From NCBI GenBank assembly GCA_946902985.2, contig OX336389.2:149719099-149783098 (forward strand): DNA of 64,000 nucleotides, written 5' to 3'. This document shows positions 1 through 9,866 of this stretch, piece after piece. The notes beneath the pieces are model-generated. The model was not told the origin of the DNA. It saw only the letters and a program-made list of their open reading frames with translations, and ran no database searches. The number at the start of each line of letters is the position of its first letter. Positions within the stretch are counted from its first letter, which is position 1. The position numbers and the translations under genes are program-made. This DNA comes from Meconema thalassinum. Lineage: Eukaryota; Arthropoda; Insecta; Orthoptera; Tettigoniidae.

Positions 1-1
1 T

Positions 2-1666
2 TCTAATATAAAGTCGTTAGAAAATCAATTGCAGAAGGATATTAGAAAGATAGACGACGATATAGAGCAAAAGGTTAACGAAAACTTAACTTTATTTAAA
101 AATAGAGTCGGAGCAATTGTTGAAGAACGATATAATGAGGTCGATGCCGAAGCAAAAGAGAAACGTGACGGGTTAGATGAAAAATTAATCGCAGGTATGG
201 CAAACTTAGAAGCTAGGTTTACGGAAAGCAAGGAAGCGATGAAATTAGATTCAACACTATTTAGAACAGATGTGGATCTGTTGAAAGAACAAGTCGCGTT
301 AGTGAAGAACACGTGCGAAGGAAAGATTGACAAGTTGAGGAACGATCTAGACGAAAGTAACAAGACGCAGGATGTTACATCGTTGGATGAGTTGAAGACT
401 CAGGTCAAGAGATTAGCAGAAGACAGGGTGACTAAACTAGAATCCATAGTTAACAGTTTTACCAGTCATAATGTAACATCAGGGGAAACATTGATGAATC
501 AAACAGCGATAGACCGCAGTATGACGAATCAAGACACGAGCATGGTAGAAGACCGTCAAATGCAACCGAATGTGACATTCGAAAGGGTCAGTTCAACCCC
601 TCAGGAGAATCCAAGTTCGAGTAGGAGTACGTCGAGTCCAAGTGAACGATACTCAGGTCCAGTCACAATTATAAGGAACCTAGATGACAAACCGAGAAAG
701 TTTTCGGGAAATACAGGAGTTACACCAGTAGAATTTCTGCGAGATATTCGAGACTACATGGCGGAACACAGGGTAGCCAAAGAAAGAGAGCTAAGGATAG
801 TAGAACGCGCCTTAGATGGATCTGCACTTACGTGGTTTAGAGCGTTCAGAAGCAACTTTGCGAACATGGAGCAATTTGCCATGGCTTTCTTGAGGAGATT
901 CTGGAGTGCCGAGGATCAACTCAACGTAAGAGCGGAGATGTACTCTAAACGCTATTCTACGTCACATCCGACGCATTACGCCAACTACTTCACGTCACAG
1001 CTGGCTAAATTACAGTTCCTTATTCCTCCATTGCCAGAAGAAGAGCTTTTGCAAGCTATAGCGCGACAGTTACCGATAGAGGTACAGCGATCTCTGATAG
1101 CATCGGGAGCCAATACGCTGGAACATTATGATGACATATTGCGGCGGTTGGATTATACGAGCGCACAGGTTACACCGAGAAGTAATCGAAACGACAACAG
1201 AAACACGCAAGAAGTAAACGCGGTAGTCGTGGACAATGCAGCTCAAACGGACAGAAGGGATTCCTGGGAAAACCGACGGAACGATGGGAATCGAGGAAAC
1301 ATCCGTAACGCAAGAGGAAATGATCGATATAGAGGACCATATGAAAGGCCATACGATCAAGAAGCGAGAGATAGCCGGTATAGGAATTATAACCAAAATT
1401 CCAGGTATCAGGACAGGAATCGGTATAATAACAGATATCGGGGAAGGAATAACTGGAACCAAGGTCAACAGTTTAATGGAAACGACCGACAGGAAGGCCG
1501 AAGAAACGATCCTAACGACAGAAGGGATAATCGTGGACATGAAAGGTCAAGACAAGAGGATAGACAGCCTAGTGCACCACTCGAGGAGACAATGAGAGAT
1601 GTCAATCGAGCCAGCACGAGTGGCAATGAAAAAAAAAAACGTCAAATTAACTCCAGAAGAAAATGA
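2..1666 (+). CDS. gag: gag-like polyprotein of an LTR retrotransposon, 5' end outside the window
   Basis: This is the structural (capsid) protein of a Ty3/gypsy-type element. The frame is open from base 2; the codon at 29 is TTG, so the true start lies upstream. The first ~140 residues are charged and heptad-like (predicted coiled coil), followed by a Ser/Thr/Pro linker. A retrotransposon Gag core comes next (about residues 220-370 counted from base 29), with a PRKFSG start and the family pattern ALTWFRAFR...FLRRFW. The C-terminal ~130 residues are Arg/Asn/Gly/Tyr-rich with RGR and NRYR repeats and no CCHC zinc knuckle, so RNA binding probably uses this basic tail. The last 71 bases overlap pol in the +1 frame. 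Family assignment is firm; the exact N-terminus is unknown. Confidence 0.9.
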   Translation, partial: SNIKSLENQLQKDIRKIDDDIEQKVNENLTLFKNRVGAIVEERYNEVDAEAKEKRDGLDEKLIAGMANLEARFTESKEAMKLDSTLFRTDVDLLKEQVALVKNTCEGKIDKLRNDLDESNKTQDVTSLDELKTQVKRLAEDRVTKLESIVNSFTSHNVTSGETLMNQTAIDRSMTNQDTSMVEDRQMQPNVTFERVSSTPQENPSSSRSTSSPSERYSGPVTIIRNLDDKPRKFSGNTGVTPVEFLRDIRDYMAEHRVAKERELRIVERALDGSALTWFRAFRSNFANMEQFAMAFLRRFWSAEDQLNVRAEMYSKRYSTSHPTHYANYFTSQLAKLQFLIPPLPEEELLQAIARQLPIEVQRSLIASGANTLEHYDDILRRLDYTSAQVTPRSNRNDNRNTQEVNAVVVDNAAQTDRRDSWENRRNDGNRGNIRNARGNDRYRGPYERPYDQEARDSRYRNYNQNSRYQDRNRYNNRYRGRNNWNQGQQFNGNDRQEGRRNDPNDRRDNRGHERSRQEDRQPSAPLEETMRDVNRASTSGNEKKKRQINSRRK

Positions 1667-4600
1667 AAATCATTGGGAATCAATCGTCATCGTAGAAACA
1701 TATCAGGTCAAGGACGAGGATTTAATCGAGGAAGAAGACATAGTACAACGGGAAAATAGACATGAATTGCCAGTTATTAGTGTGGAAGTCATGGGAAAAG
1801 AAATAAAGACACTTGTAGACACAGGAGCTATGGTGAGCTTGATATCCATAGGTTGCCTGGATGAATTGAAATTATTAGGAGGAACTACAATGTTGCCAAC
1901 TGTTGTTAGCAAAATTCAAGGGGTGATTCCAGACAAGAGTATGAAATGTAAAAGTCAGGTACTTTTAGATGTCGGGATTGGAACCAGAAGTTTTGAACAG
2001 ATGTTCCTAGTAGTGGGTCAACTACATTTTGACATGATCCTAGGAGTGGATTTCCTAAGTGAGAGTGGCCTGATCATAGATATGCAGAGTAGGCGCATGT
2101 ACTTTCAAGAAGGGGTTATGGAAAATCAAGAATCGGAGATGACATTCTTTAGAGAGGATATATTGGATGAAATTGTATGCAGCGTTGAAAGGTCTATAGA
2201 AGATAAAATTGGCATAACTAGTAAAATAAATCCAGAGATTAAGGGGCGGTTTGATCAAGTAATTTCAGAATATGAGGATATATTCAATGACAAACCAGGT
2301 CTCATAGAAAATTTTACATACAGCATCAAGTTGATGGATGACAAACCATACCATAAAAATTTATATCCCATTCCGGATAAATGGAAGGAGGAAGTTAGCA
2401 TAATGATAAGCGACATGGAAACAGATGGAATAATTAAGAAAATGCCAACTGCTTATTTGAATCCTTTAGCTGTTGTCAAGAAACCTAACGGTAAGCTGAG
2501 GATATGTCTAGATGCCAGATCCCTTAACGAAAGAGTTCTTCCTGAACACGATAGACCACCTGTTATTCGTGAATTGTTACGCCGATTTAGAGGAAAGAGT
2601 GTCTTCTCGACAATCGATCTGACTAGTTCATATTATCATGTTGAGCTAGCAGAAGAGTGCAAACAGTACACAGGGTTCTTGTTTGACCATAAAACATACG
2701 TATTCAATAGGTTACCTTTTGGTGTGAAAAATAGTGGTCCGGTGATGATCCGAGCACTAGATCAAAATTTGTCAGATGCAGTTAAAGAGCATGTTGTAAG
2801 CTATATTGATGACCTGATTATAGCGTCTGAGACAGCGGAAGAACATATCAGACACCTTCAAATGCTTTTTGAAGATCTTAGAAGAACGAACTTCAAGGTG
2901 AACTTCAATAAATGTCAATTCTTTCATGAAGAAATTGAATTTCTTGGGCACAGAATCGATGGAGATGGTTATAGGCCCAATCCAAAGAAGATAATGGCAA
3001 TTTCAGAGTTTCCAACACCACGAAAGATTAAAGAGGTACGGCAGTTTTTAGGCATGTGTCAGTTCTTTTCAACACATTGTCCTGGATATACTGAGACAAT
3101 GGCACCTCTGCAGGATTTATTAAGGAAGGGAAATCGATGGAAATGGGACGATAAATGCAATCAAGCATTTTTAGCGGCCAAGAAAATGCTAATCCAAAAT
3201 ATCAAGCTTGAGTATCCTGATTTTACAAGACGATTCTTTGTAGAGACAGATGCATCCAAAATAGGCATTAGTGGAATCCTATATCAGCTGGATGATGACA
3301 AGAAACATAGATATTTAGCTTTCACCAGTCGCAAGCTTAGGAATTGTGAGAAGAATTACTATGCAACTGAGTTAGAGGCATTAGCAGTGGTTCATGCTCT
3401 CAAAACGTGGAAGAAGGTGTTGTTTGGACATGACATAACAGTGATCACAGATCATAAAGCTCTCCAATTTATTATGAAGACAGACTTAGCGAGTGACCGC
3501 ATCACCAGATGGGCTCTGTTCTTACAGCAATTTAACCCAACTGTTGTACATAGACCGGGGAAGTTAAATCTGTTAGCAGATGTGCTGAGCAGAAACCCTT
3601 GTGAAGAAGTAATAGTCAACCATATAAATTTGATTCAAGAGGATAGTGGTACTCTAGAAAAGTTGAAGTTGTTAGCGCAAACTCAGAAGAGATATGCACC
3701 TTTGCGAAGAATTTACCGTTTTCTGACACGTAGGATGGATAACACTGATCCAGATTTTCAAAGAACTGAGATAGAGGCTAGAAGACATCATATTATGGGA
3801 GGTGTTATATGCCAATATATTGACCAGGATCATACTAGACTTAGAGTAGTGATCCCACCCAAGCTTGTCAAACCAGTTATTTGGATGATACACCGAACTG
3901 CAGCTCATGTAGGTGTAGACAAGACTTTGGCTCTCGCTCAAGAAACTTTTGTTTGGAAACAAATGGGACAAACGATTCGCGACGTCATAAAGACCTGTGA
4001 CAGTTGTCAGCGAAGTAAATACTCATCTAAGTTAATGAAAGAAATTCCCAGATCAATATTACCCAGCAAGCCAAGAGAACTTTTCGCGACGGACATTTTT
4101 GGTCCGATTCCTCGTTCGACGAAAGGCAATCAATTCGTTTTAGTAACAGTCGATGTATTTTCGAAGTACGTATCTCTATGCCCTATACAGAAAGCTACGT
4201 CCAAGTACGTAATAAATCGACTTGAGAAAACAGTTATTCCGAGCATGGGGAAACCTGAAGTTTTGTTGAGTGACCATGGATCGCAATTTACTAGCATGGA
4301 ATTTTCTAATGCTATGGAACGTTTAGGAGTCAGGCATGTGTTTAATTCTGTACGGTATCCAGAGGGAAATCCCGCCGAAAGAATTATGCCGGAGATAAGT
4401 AAGCTGTGTCGCTTATATGTGTCAAGGCAACACCATAGATGGATGGAAGTGATACCCATCATTAGCCAATGCTTGAATTCCACAGTACATGAAAGCACAG
4501 GACAGATTCCGTCCATGCTTCATCATGGATTGAAACCGGATAGACCATGGGATAGAGTCGTGAGGGCACCAGTAGATCCTCAACCCACACAAGAAAGAAG

Positions 4601-4895
4601 AGTCGAGATGGCAGGAGAGAGGCTCAGAAGACAGGCGGAGAAGAGAGCCAGGAGACAGGCAGGAAGGAGGTTCCACGAGCCATTTCAAGAAAATGATGAG
4701 GTGCTGATTAGGAAGCCAGTCACTTCGAACCTACAGCTGAAGATCTACCATAAATTCGCTCCATTGTACGCTGGACCGTTCCGTATTGAACAAACATACC
4801 AGAATAATAGCTATAAGATTGTCAGAATGGATACTGATGAAGTTGTAGGAACTTTTAATGCAGCTAGCATCAGGAAATACCATCATGCTGAGTAA
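1599..4895 (+). CDS. pol: pol polyprotein (protease, RT, RNase H, integrase), Ty3/gypsy type
   Basis: One uninterrupted 1098-aa frame carries the enzymes in the order protease, RT, RNase H, integrase, which is Ty3/gypsy rather than copia order. The aspartic protease motif DTGA is at 74-77. RT has LPFG and the catalytic YIDD at 402-405. RNase H shows D551, E591 and D618. The integrase has an HHCC finger (H765, H770, C800, C803) and the DDE triad D832, D892 and E927, the last two separated by 34 residues and followed by ERIMPE. All catalytic residues are present and no stop occurs, so the copy is recent. The ATG at 1599 is the first in-frame codon but one after a TGA at 1593, so translation needs frameshifting in 1596-1666 or re-initiation at this ATG. 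No env gene follows. Confidence 0.95.
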   Translation: MSIEPARVAMKKKNVKLTPEENENHWESIVIVETYQVKDEDLIEEEDIVQRENRHELPVISVEVMGKEIKTLVDTGAMVSLISIGCLDELKLLGGTTMLPTVVSKIQGVIPDKSMKCKSQVLLDVGIGTRSFEQMFLVVGQLHFDMILGVDFLSESGLIIDMQSRRMYFQEGVMENQESEMTFFREDILDEIVCSVERSIEDKIGITSKINPEIKGRFDQVISEYEDIFNDKPGLIENFTYSIKLMDDKPYHKNLYPIPDKWKEEVSIMISDMETDGIIKKMPTAYLNPLAVVKKPNGKLRICLDARSLNERVLPEHDRPPVIRELLRRFRGKSVFSTIDLTSSYYHVELAEECKQYTGFLFDHKTYVFNRLPFGVKNSGPVMIRALDQNLSDAVKEHVVSYIDDLIIASETAEEHIRHLQMLFEDLRRTNFKVNFNKCQFFHEEIEFLGHRIDGDGYRPNPKKIMAISEFPTPRKIKEVRQFLGMCQFFSTHCPGYTETMAPLQDLLRKGNRWKWDDKCNQAFLAAKKMLIQNIKLEYPDFTRRFFVETDASKIGISGILYQLDDDKKHRYLAFTSRKLRNCEKNYYATELEALAVVHALKTWKKVLFGHDITVITDHKALQFIMKTDLASDRITRWALFLQQFNPTVVHRPGKLNLLADVLSRNPCEEVIVNHINLIQEDSGTLEKLKLLAQTQKRYAPLRRIYRFLTRRMDNTDPDFQRTEIEARRHHIMGGVICQYIDQDHTRLRVVIPPKLVKPVIWMIHRTAAHVGVDKTLALAQETFVWKQMGQTIRDVIKTCDSCQRSKYSSKLMKEIPRSILPSKPRELFATDIFGPIPRSTKGNQFVLVTVDVFSKYVSLCPIQKATSKYVINRLEKTVIPSMGKPEVLLSDHGSQFTSMEFSNAMERLGVRHVFNSVRYPEGNPAERIMPEISKLCRLYVSRQHHRWMEVIPIISQCLNSTVHESTGQIPSMLHHGLKPDRPWDRVVRAPVDPQPTQERRVEMAGERLRRQAEKRARRQAGRRFHEPFQENDEVLIRKPVTSNLQLKIYHKFAPLYAGPFRIEQTYQNNSYKIVRMDTDEVVGTFNAASIRKYHHAE
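1629..1639 (+). promoter_or_regulatory. A11 run in the gag/pol overlap, candidate frameshift site
   Basis: Eleven A residues lie inside the 1596-1666 overlap. In the gag frame they read as the end of Glu then Lys-Lys-Lys; in the pol frame they follow ATG. Going from gag to pol needs a +1 (or -2) shift, and homopolymeric A runs are slippery. The site is inferred from position and composition only. Confidence 0.4.
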
Positions 4896-4970
4896 AGGAA
4901 ATTGTAGAGCTATCGTGTACATGTATAATATATTGAATGCCTGAGAGTGTATTTTTTTTTCTCAATCCTG

Positions 4971-4986
4971 ATAAAAAAAAAGGAGA
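4971..4986 (+). promoter_or_regulatory. polypurine tract of the LTR element
   Basis: An A-run followed by AGGAGA ends immediately before TGTACGGG at 4987. This is the expected plus-strand primer position, about 80 bases after the pol stop. It marks the left edge of the 3' LTR. Confidence 0.7.
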
Positions 4987-5920
4987 TGTACGGGAGAGAT
5001 GTACCCGATACCTATTTTGGGCTATCGGCTACGCCAGCTGACATTAAACTATAGTTGAGGTTTTGGAAGGCAAGCTGATATGATAGCGCATCGATCGCGT
5101 CAAGAAGAAAGCCAAGATGACGTAGGAGGTCAAGAATCAAGGAGGCATTGAAATATGTAAGAAGATAGAATTATTAATAAAGATGTGAAGCTTTATTGAA
5201 ACATATATGGGATTATAATAAGTTAAAAAAACTTAGAAGAGTATATATGACATGCATTATATGTGGAAATAATTTTATGGAAATAAGTTATTGTATAACA
5301 GAACAGCCGAGAGGAGTCGGGTTCGAGACTATCTTCGTGACGTGGGAGCACTGTAGTGGGGAGAATTAGCCACGTGCCGCACGAAGCTCATAAGCTGGAA
5401 CACAGCGCTGAGCGGTTCAGTCGAGCTCAATGAGAGGAGCAGTACAGAGCAGCTCTATAGTACAGCGAGACGGGCTTTGAAGGTCACGCAACACACGTAA
5501 ACCGTCACGGCAAGTGTAGGCGACATTTCTCGCATCACCGAGCAACAGAGGCCGCGCGGGTCGTTGATACAGGCGACCTAGCCGAGAAGACAATTATAGA
5601 TAGCCGGGGTATTTCAAAACCACACTGATCGCATATGAAGACTTTGTTTCAAGCTTCATTTCGACGTTGTTCGAACACAGGCTTTCACATACAACCTTAT
5701 AACCATGCTGTTATATAATACATTCAAACGACTTTTTACTATTTCAAGTAAACTGAATGTTTAGCATAGGCTCTGATGAACATTACAGCGTGCATATATA
5801 AGAATTTTATCTTATGCCATTTTCATGGATTACAAATTATAGACAGATACAGGGTGTATCGTAATCATGAACACTATCTAGTAAAATTTTTATTTTACTC
5901 AAGTCGAACTTTGCAGTAAG
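4987..5920 (+). repeat. 3' LTR (left edge clear, right edge unresolved)
   Basis: The LTR should start with TGTACGGG directly after the polypurine tract. A strong TATA-like box (gcatatataag, about 5791-5802) is a plausible promoter, and AATAAA occurs near 5175. The right edge cannot be set because the 5' LTR lies outside the window. A conventional LTR could end near 5.9 kb. An alternative end at 8881 is described in the findings. The end given here is only a placeholder. Confidence 0.45.
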
Positions 5921-8900
5921 TTGAAAGAGGACTTACAATTCTCAAACGGAACATTTATCGGAACAGTGGCGTATATTAGAAGAAGAGTAGGGGGTCCGCT
6001 GTTACCATGAACTTTTCGAGAAGGAGTTGGACGATATCCGCTATGGGTAATCCGAGGTTCAACATGATCGAGTAAACGTGAATAGAGACAAGATGGCACC
6101 ACAGAGCGATGGATTCGGTTCCTGACGAGAGGAGTCCAACAGCTGATTCGCTTGGGATTTCGAAGGAAAGCGTCATTTCATGGATGAAATGATATTCACG
6201 CCGATCTTACGAGAAATCTTTAGGTAGGGAAAATCGACGATCTTGGAAATTATATTACAACTGATAATGAAAGGTATTGTAAGAGTTCTATCTACCTGAT
6301 ACGATTATTTTCATGAATACTGGGCACACATGTATATTTTTCTAATAGGAGTGATTTGATTATTAAGACATGGTTTGAATTTATATACTTCGAATTTGCT
6401 AGAATATGGAGTGACCATATGATATGGCAGGCATCATTAATCGATATTCTCACCGTTGTTTGACTTTATTAAGAAGATGTTTGGTCTTATAGACATTTTT
6501 CCAGCTAGGATATTTTTCATGGATAGTTTTTTTTGTGTAACGAGTATTTCTAACTCGTGATCTGCAATTGATTATCAGAAACTACTTCGTCAGTTCATTA
6601 CATACTAGCGAGTGTGTATTATTCATCAGTAGGGAGTTTTTTTTTCATTGGATTGTTTGGAGATATTAAGAAGTTATTCACTTTAGTGAATGAACGTCGC
6701 TTTTATATGACAACTAGAAACTTGTTGATTCCTTTCTGGTACATTCACTCATATAGCCTACGAGGTGGGGTCCTTCGTATTTATACGATTGTATGGTGGC
6801 TACTCACCTTACCCATCGTTTAGGGAACTATCATCCAAGTCGACGGGGCGAGGTCCTTCGTATTTATACGATTGCACGGTGGTTACACATCTTACTCGCC
6901 ATTGAGGAACTCATTTTATCATCCGAATGTACACGAGATGTAAGCGAATTAAACAAGGAACTACTAGTCACATATCAGTCGAAATTTTGTTAAATAAAGT
7001 AACGATAAATGTCAACAGGATTGCATTTAGTAATTCTTGTTTGCCAATCCAATATTTTGTTGCTATACTCTTTTGAGAGTAATTTCAGTTTAACAGCTAT
7101 TACAGCTGATGCTTTGATGATTTTCATAATTGTGTTTGATACCTTTGAGAAGGATTTAAAGTAATTTAATCTTGTAAGATTAATCATTAATGGTCATAAT
7201 TATTTTAAGGCAGATCAGTATTGCAGATTTTGATGTGAGAGATTATAGCACATTGGTGTTTTTCTACGATGTGAATTATGAAACTTGTGAAAGAGAATTT
7301 ATGCTATTTGAAAGCAGATCATAAATTACTGAAGTAATATTTTTCCAATTGTTTAAGAAGTTGTCTAGATGTGATCAGAGTAATTACAGTCATTGGAGAT
7401 TATGTGCGTTAATAATTTGAAGCCATTTATATATTTTTGTAGATCATGCAACGTGGTTAAATGAAGTTTGTGATAGGCATTTTGTGGAATTTGCCATTTG
7501 GTAGTTGCAACGTTGATAATGTATTTTGAAGCGGACATGAGGTCGTTGTACCCAGTCTAGCGTTATTGTTGAGATTCATGCTGTATGTGCTGAATATTTA
7601 TGGAGTTTTGTAGCAATTCTTATATTCAAAAGTGATATTTGGAATATTGAAGAAATATAATGTCGTTGTGGATAGTTAGATCCAACGTGATGTCGTGGAG
7701 ACAATAATATTTTTGGCATGATAAATTAAATACGAGATATAACTTGGAAGTAATAAAACTGTAAGACAACGTTCTATAAACCTTATTAAACAATTTGTTA
7801 GGAAATTAAACAAATAAATAAAGTTGATAATACAAGATTTTCTGAAAATAATAATTAATGAAATAATAATCTGAGATTTAAGCATGTTAACGATCTGACC
7901 TAATGAAAATAAAAATCAGAATGACTAGATGAAATAATAAAATCTAAATAACCAGATGATTGAAATTTAAATAAGTTGATAAATTAAATTTTGAAATAAA
8001 TCGATGAATTAAATAAGTGGATGAATTAAAGATTGAATTAATTAAACTGATTGAAATGAATTATTAGACGATTGTAATGATGATGAATAACTGAATTAGA
8101 AGGTGATGATTAATTAAAGAAGCTGATGATTAATGAATGTTTATATGCAATTAAATAAATTTAATTGAGAGATAATTCGAAGGAATTGCAACTTGAAATG
8201 TGAATTTAAATGATGTTATGGTGAGGAATTAACGATTCTGACAGGAATATTTGGAATTTTAAAGTGAGAATTAATGTGAGAAATATTTAATTTTGATAAT
8301 AATGATGATGATAACCAATGAGAATTTGAATTTTCTGTAATTCACAGATAAGAGATTAATGACGATGTAAATAATGTAAATTAATTAGTAAATGTTTAGG
8401 AACATTAGATTAACATGTTCTACGTTCAAATTATACCATGCAAACCATAATTTATGTGATATTTAACATGAGTGATTATTATATGTGTATGTTTAGACAG
8501 CTTAATAACTTAATTAAATCCACATTGATGTTAAATTAAAGAGAATTAGGTCTCAGGTTTCACAAATGTCAGTGACGAAAGACATAGTGCGACAGTGATC
8601 CTGAGAACCCAAGAGAACTTTATACATTTTTCTTGATAAGTGGATTGAAATAAATTTGCATTAGAAAGGAGATGGTTCGATTTTTGGACAATGACAATTT
8701 AACTTTGCATTCGACCATACTCTTAGGTAGGAATTATATTTAAAATGTCTGTCTGACTTTCAAAGTAAAATAAATTTGTTTTTATCTTAGTTGTGATCTG
8801 ATGATGGTGTGATGTTCCTTTTTCTTTCCTTGTCTTGAGTAAGGCTTATCCGGAAAGGAAGTGGTTTTGCTAGGAATTCAGTTGATGGCGCCCATTTATA

Positions 8901-9090
8901 TTTGAATTATTTTTATTAACTTAAGCCCGTAACGACCCTAGAGATACTTTGTCTCGTGAAACCCACTGCTTTTTCAAGAACTCAGCTGAATTTCCGACAC
9001 ATTCCTTATTTGACTAGATGTTCATTTAACTCCGCTCTGTCCTGGAACTCCAGGGATGTGATGTTATAGCAGATGGGTCATCGCATCCCC
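5921..9090. other. AT-rich non-coding stretch, possibly still LTR
   Basis: No coding signal is seen. The sequence between about 7.6 and 8.5 kb is very AT-rich, with loose recurrences of gatgaattaaat. AATAAA at about 8768 is followed by a T/GT-rich stretch that resembles a polyadenylation region. An 80-bp tandem duplication is listed separately. Confidence 0.5.
6758..6923. repeat. two-copy tandem repeat, unit about 83 bp
   Basis: Copies at about 6758-6836 and 6838-6923 share ggtccttcgtatttatacg, then a matching gtggttac/gtggctac segment and a common atcatcc end. The divergence looks like roughly 15-20%. Confidence 0.7.
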
Positions 9091-9104
9091 AGGACGAACG
9101 GGTA

Positions 9105-9866
9105 CACTACAAAGCTAGTGAAAAAGGAAGATGGAGAGTTGTTAACACACCCAGAAGAGATAAAGGACGATGGAAGGAGTATTTCGATAAGCTATTGAAT
9201 GTGAGCAATTGTACTGGTGAGATGGAAGTGACACAACCTGACGACTCTATAACAGAAGATGATATAACAATGCTGGAGGTGGAATTAGCAGTACAGAAAA
9301 TGAAGATGGGAAAAGCAACAGGGGTGGATGAAATCAGTGTAGAAATGATTAAGGCTGCTGGACCTGTTGGTATGCAATGGTTGTATCGACTGCTAAAGTG
9401 TGTGTGGAAATGGAAATGTGTACCAGAAGACTGGAAGAAAGGGCTAATAATACCATTGTTTAAGAAGGGGGACAAGTAAAATACTGGAAAGGATATTAGA
9501 AAGAAGAATGAGAAGAAAGGTGAAAGGAGAGTTGCAAGAGGAACAGTATGGCTTCAGGAGTGGAAGATCCACAGTGGACCTAATCTTTAGCTTGAGGCAG
9601 GTGATGGAAAAGAACTAGGAATATGGAGAGGATTTGATCATGACTTTCATAGATCTAGAAAAGGCATATGATAGTGTCCCCTGAGAGAAAGTATGGGAAA
9701 CCATGGTTAAGAAGAGACTGGGAAGAGAAATGTTGGAAATGGTGCAAGCAATGTACAACAACTGTGTTAGCAGGGTACTGACTCCAATTGGAAAGACAGA
9801 TTGGTTTAGGAACAAGACTGGACTATGACAGGGGAGTGTGCTGTCACCTCTCTTGTTCATAATGGT
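9105..9866 (+). pseudogene. outer RTE-like LINE, 5' part of RT (interrupted)
   Basis: A reverse transcriptase fragment of a non-LTR retrotransposon, 5'-truncated with no endonuclease. Readable blocks include KATGVDEISVEMIKAAG, FKKGDK, EEQYGFRSGRSTVDLIF, FIDLEKAYDSVP and SPLLFIMV. Several frameshifts and stops (for example near 9162, 9480, 9615 and 9682) make it non-functional. It is cut at 9866 by an inverted LINE insertion and resumes in frame at 11,996. RTE/BovB-like assignment rests on the RT blocks and the ATG-repeat 3' tail and is moderately sure. Confidence 0.85.
9853..9866 (+). repeat. target-site duplication, left copy (ttgttcataatggt)
   Basis: Fourteen bases identical to 11,982-11,995. 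They lie inside the outer LINE's RT codons and flank the inner LINE. Confidence 0.9.

Noticed and set aside
1070..1540. Long minus-strand open frame under gag
   Set aside because: It is antisense to a well-supported Gag and its Ile/Pro/Val composition is the mirror of the Arg/Asn-rich tail.
6614..6823. Short open frame of 69 codons with hydrophobic stretches
   Set aside because: It falls in AT-rich DNA over a tandem duplication and has no motif or codon pattern of its own.
8884..8891. TGGCGCCC as a proven primer-binding site
   Set aside because: Only eight bases match and the following bases do not, so it is used as a hint in a finding and not annotated.
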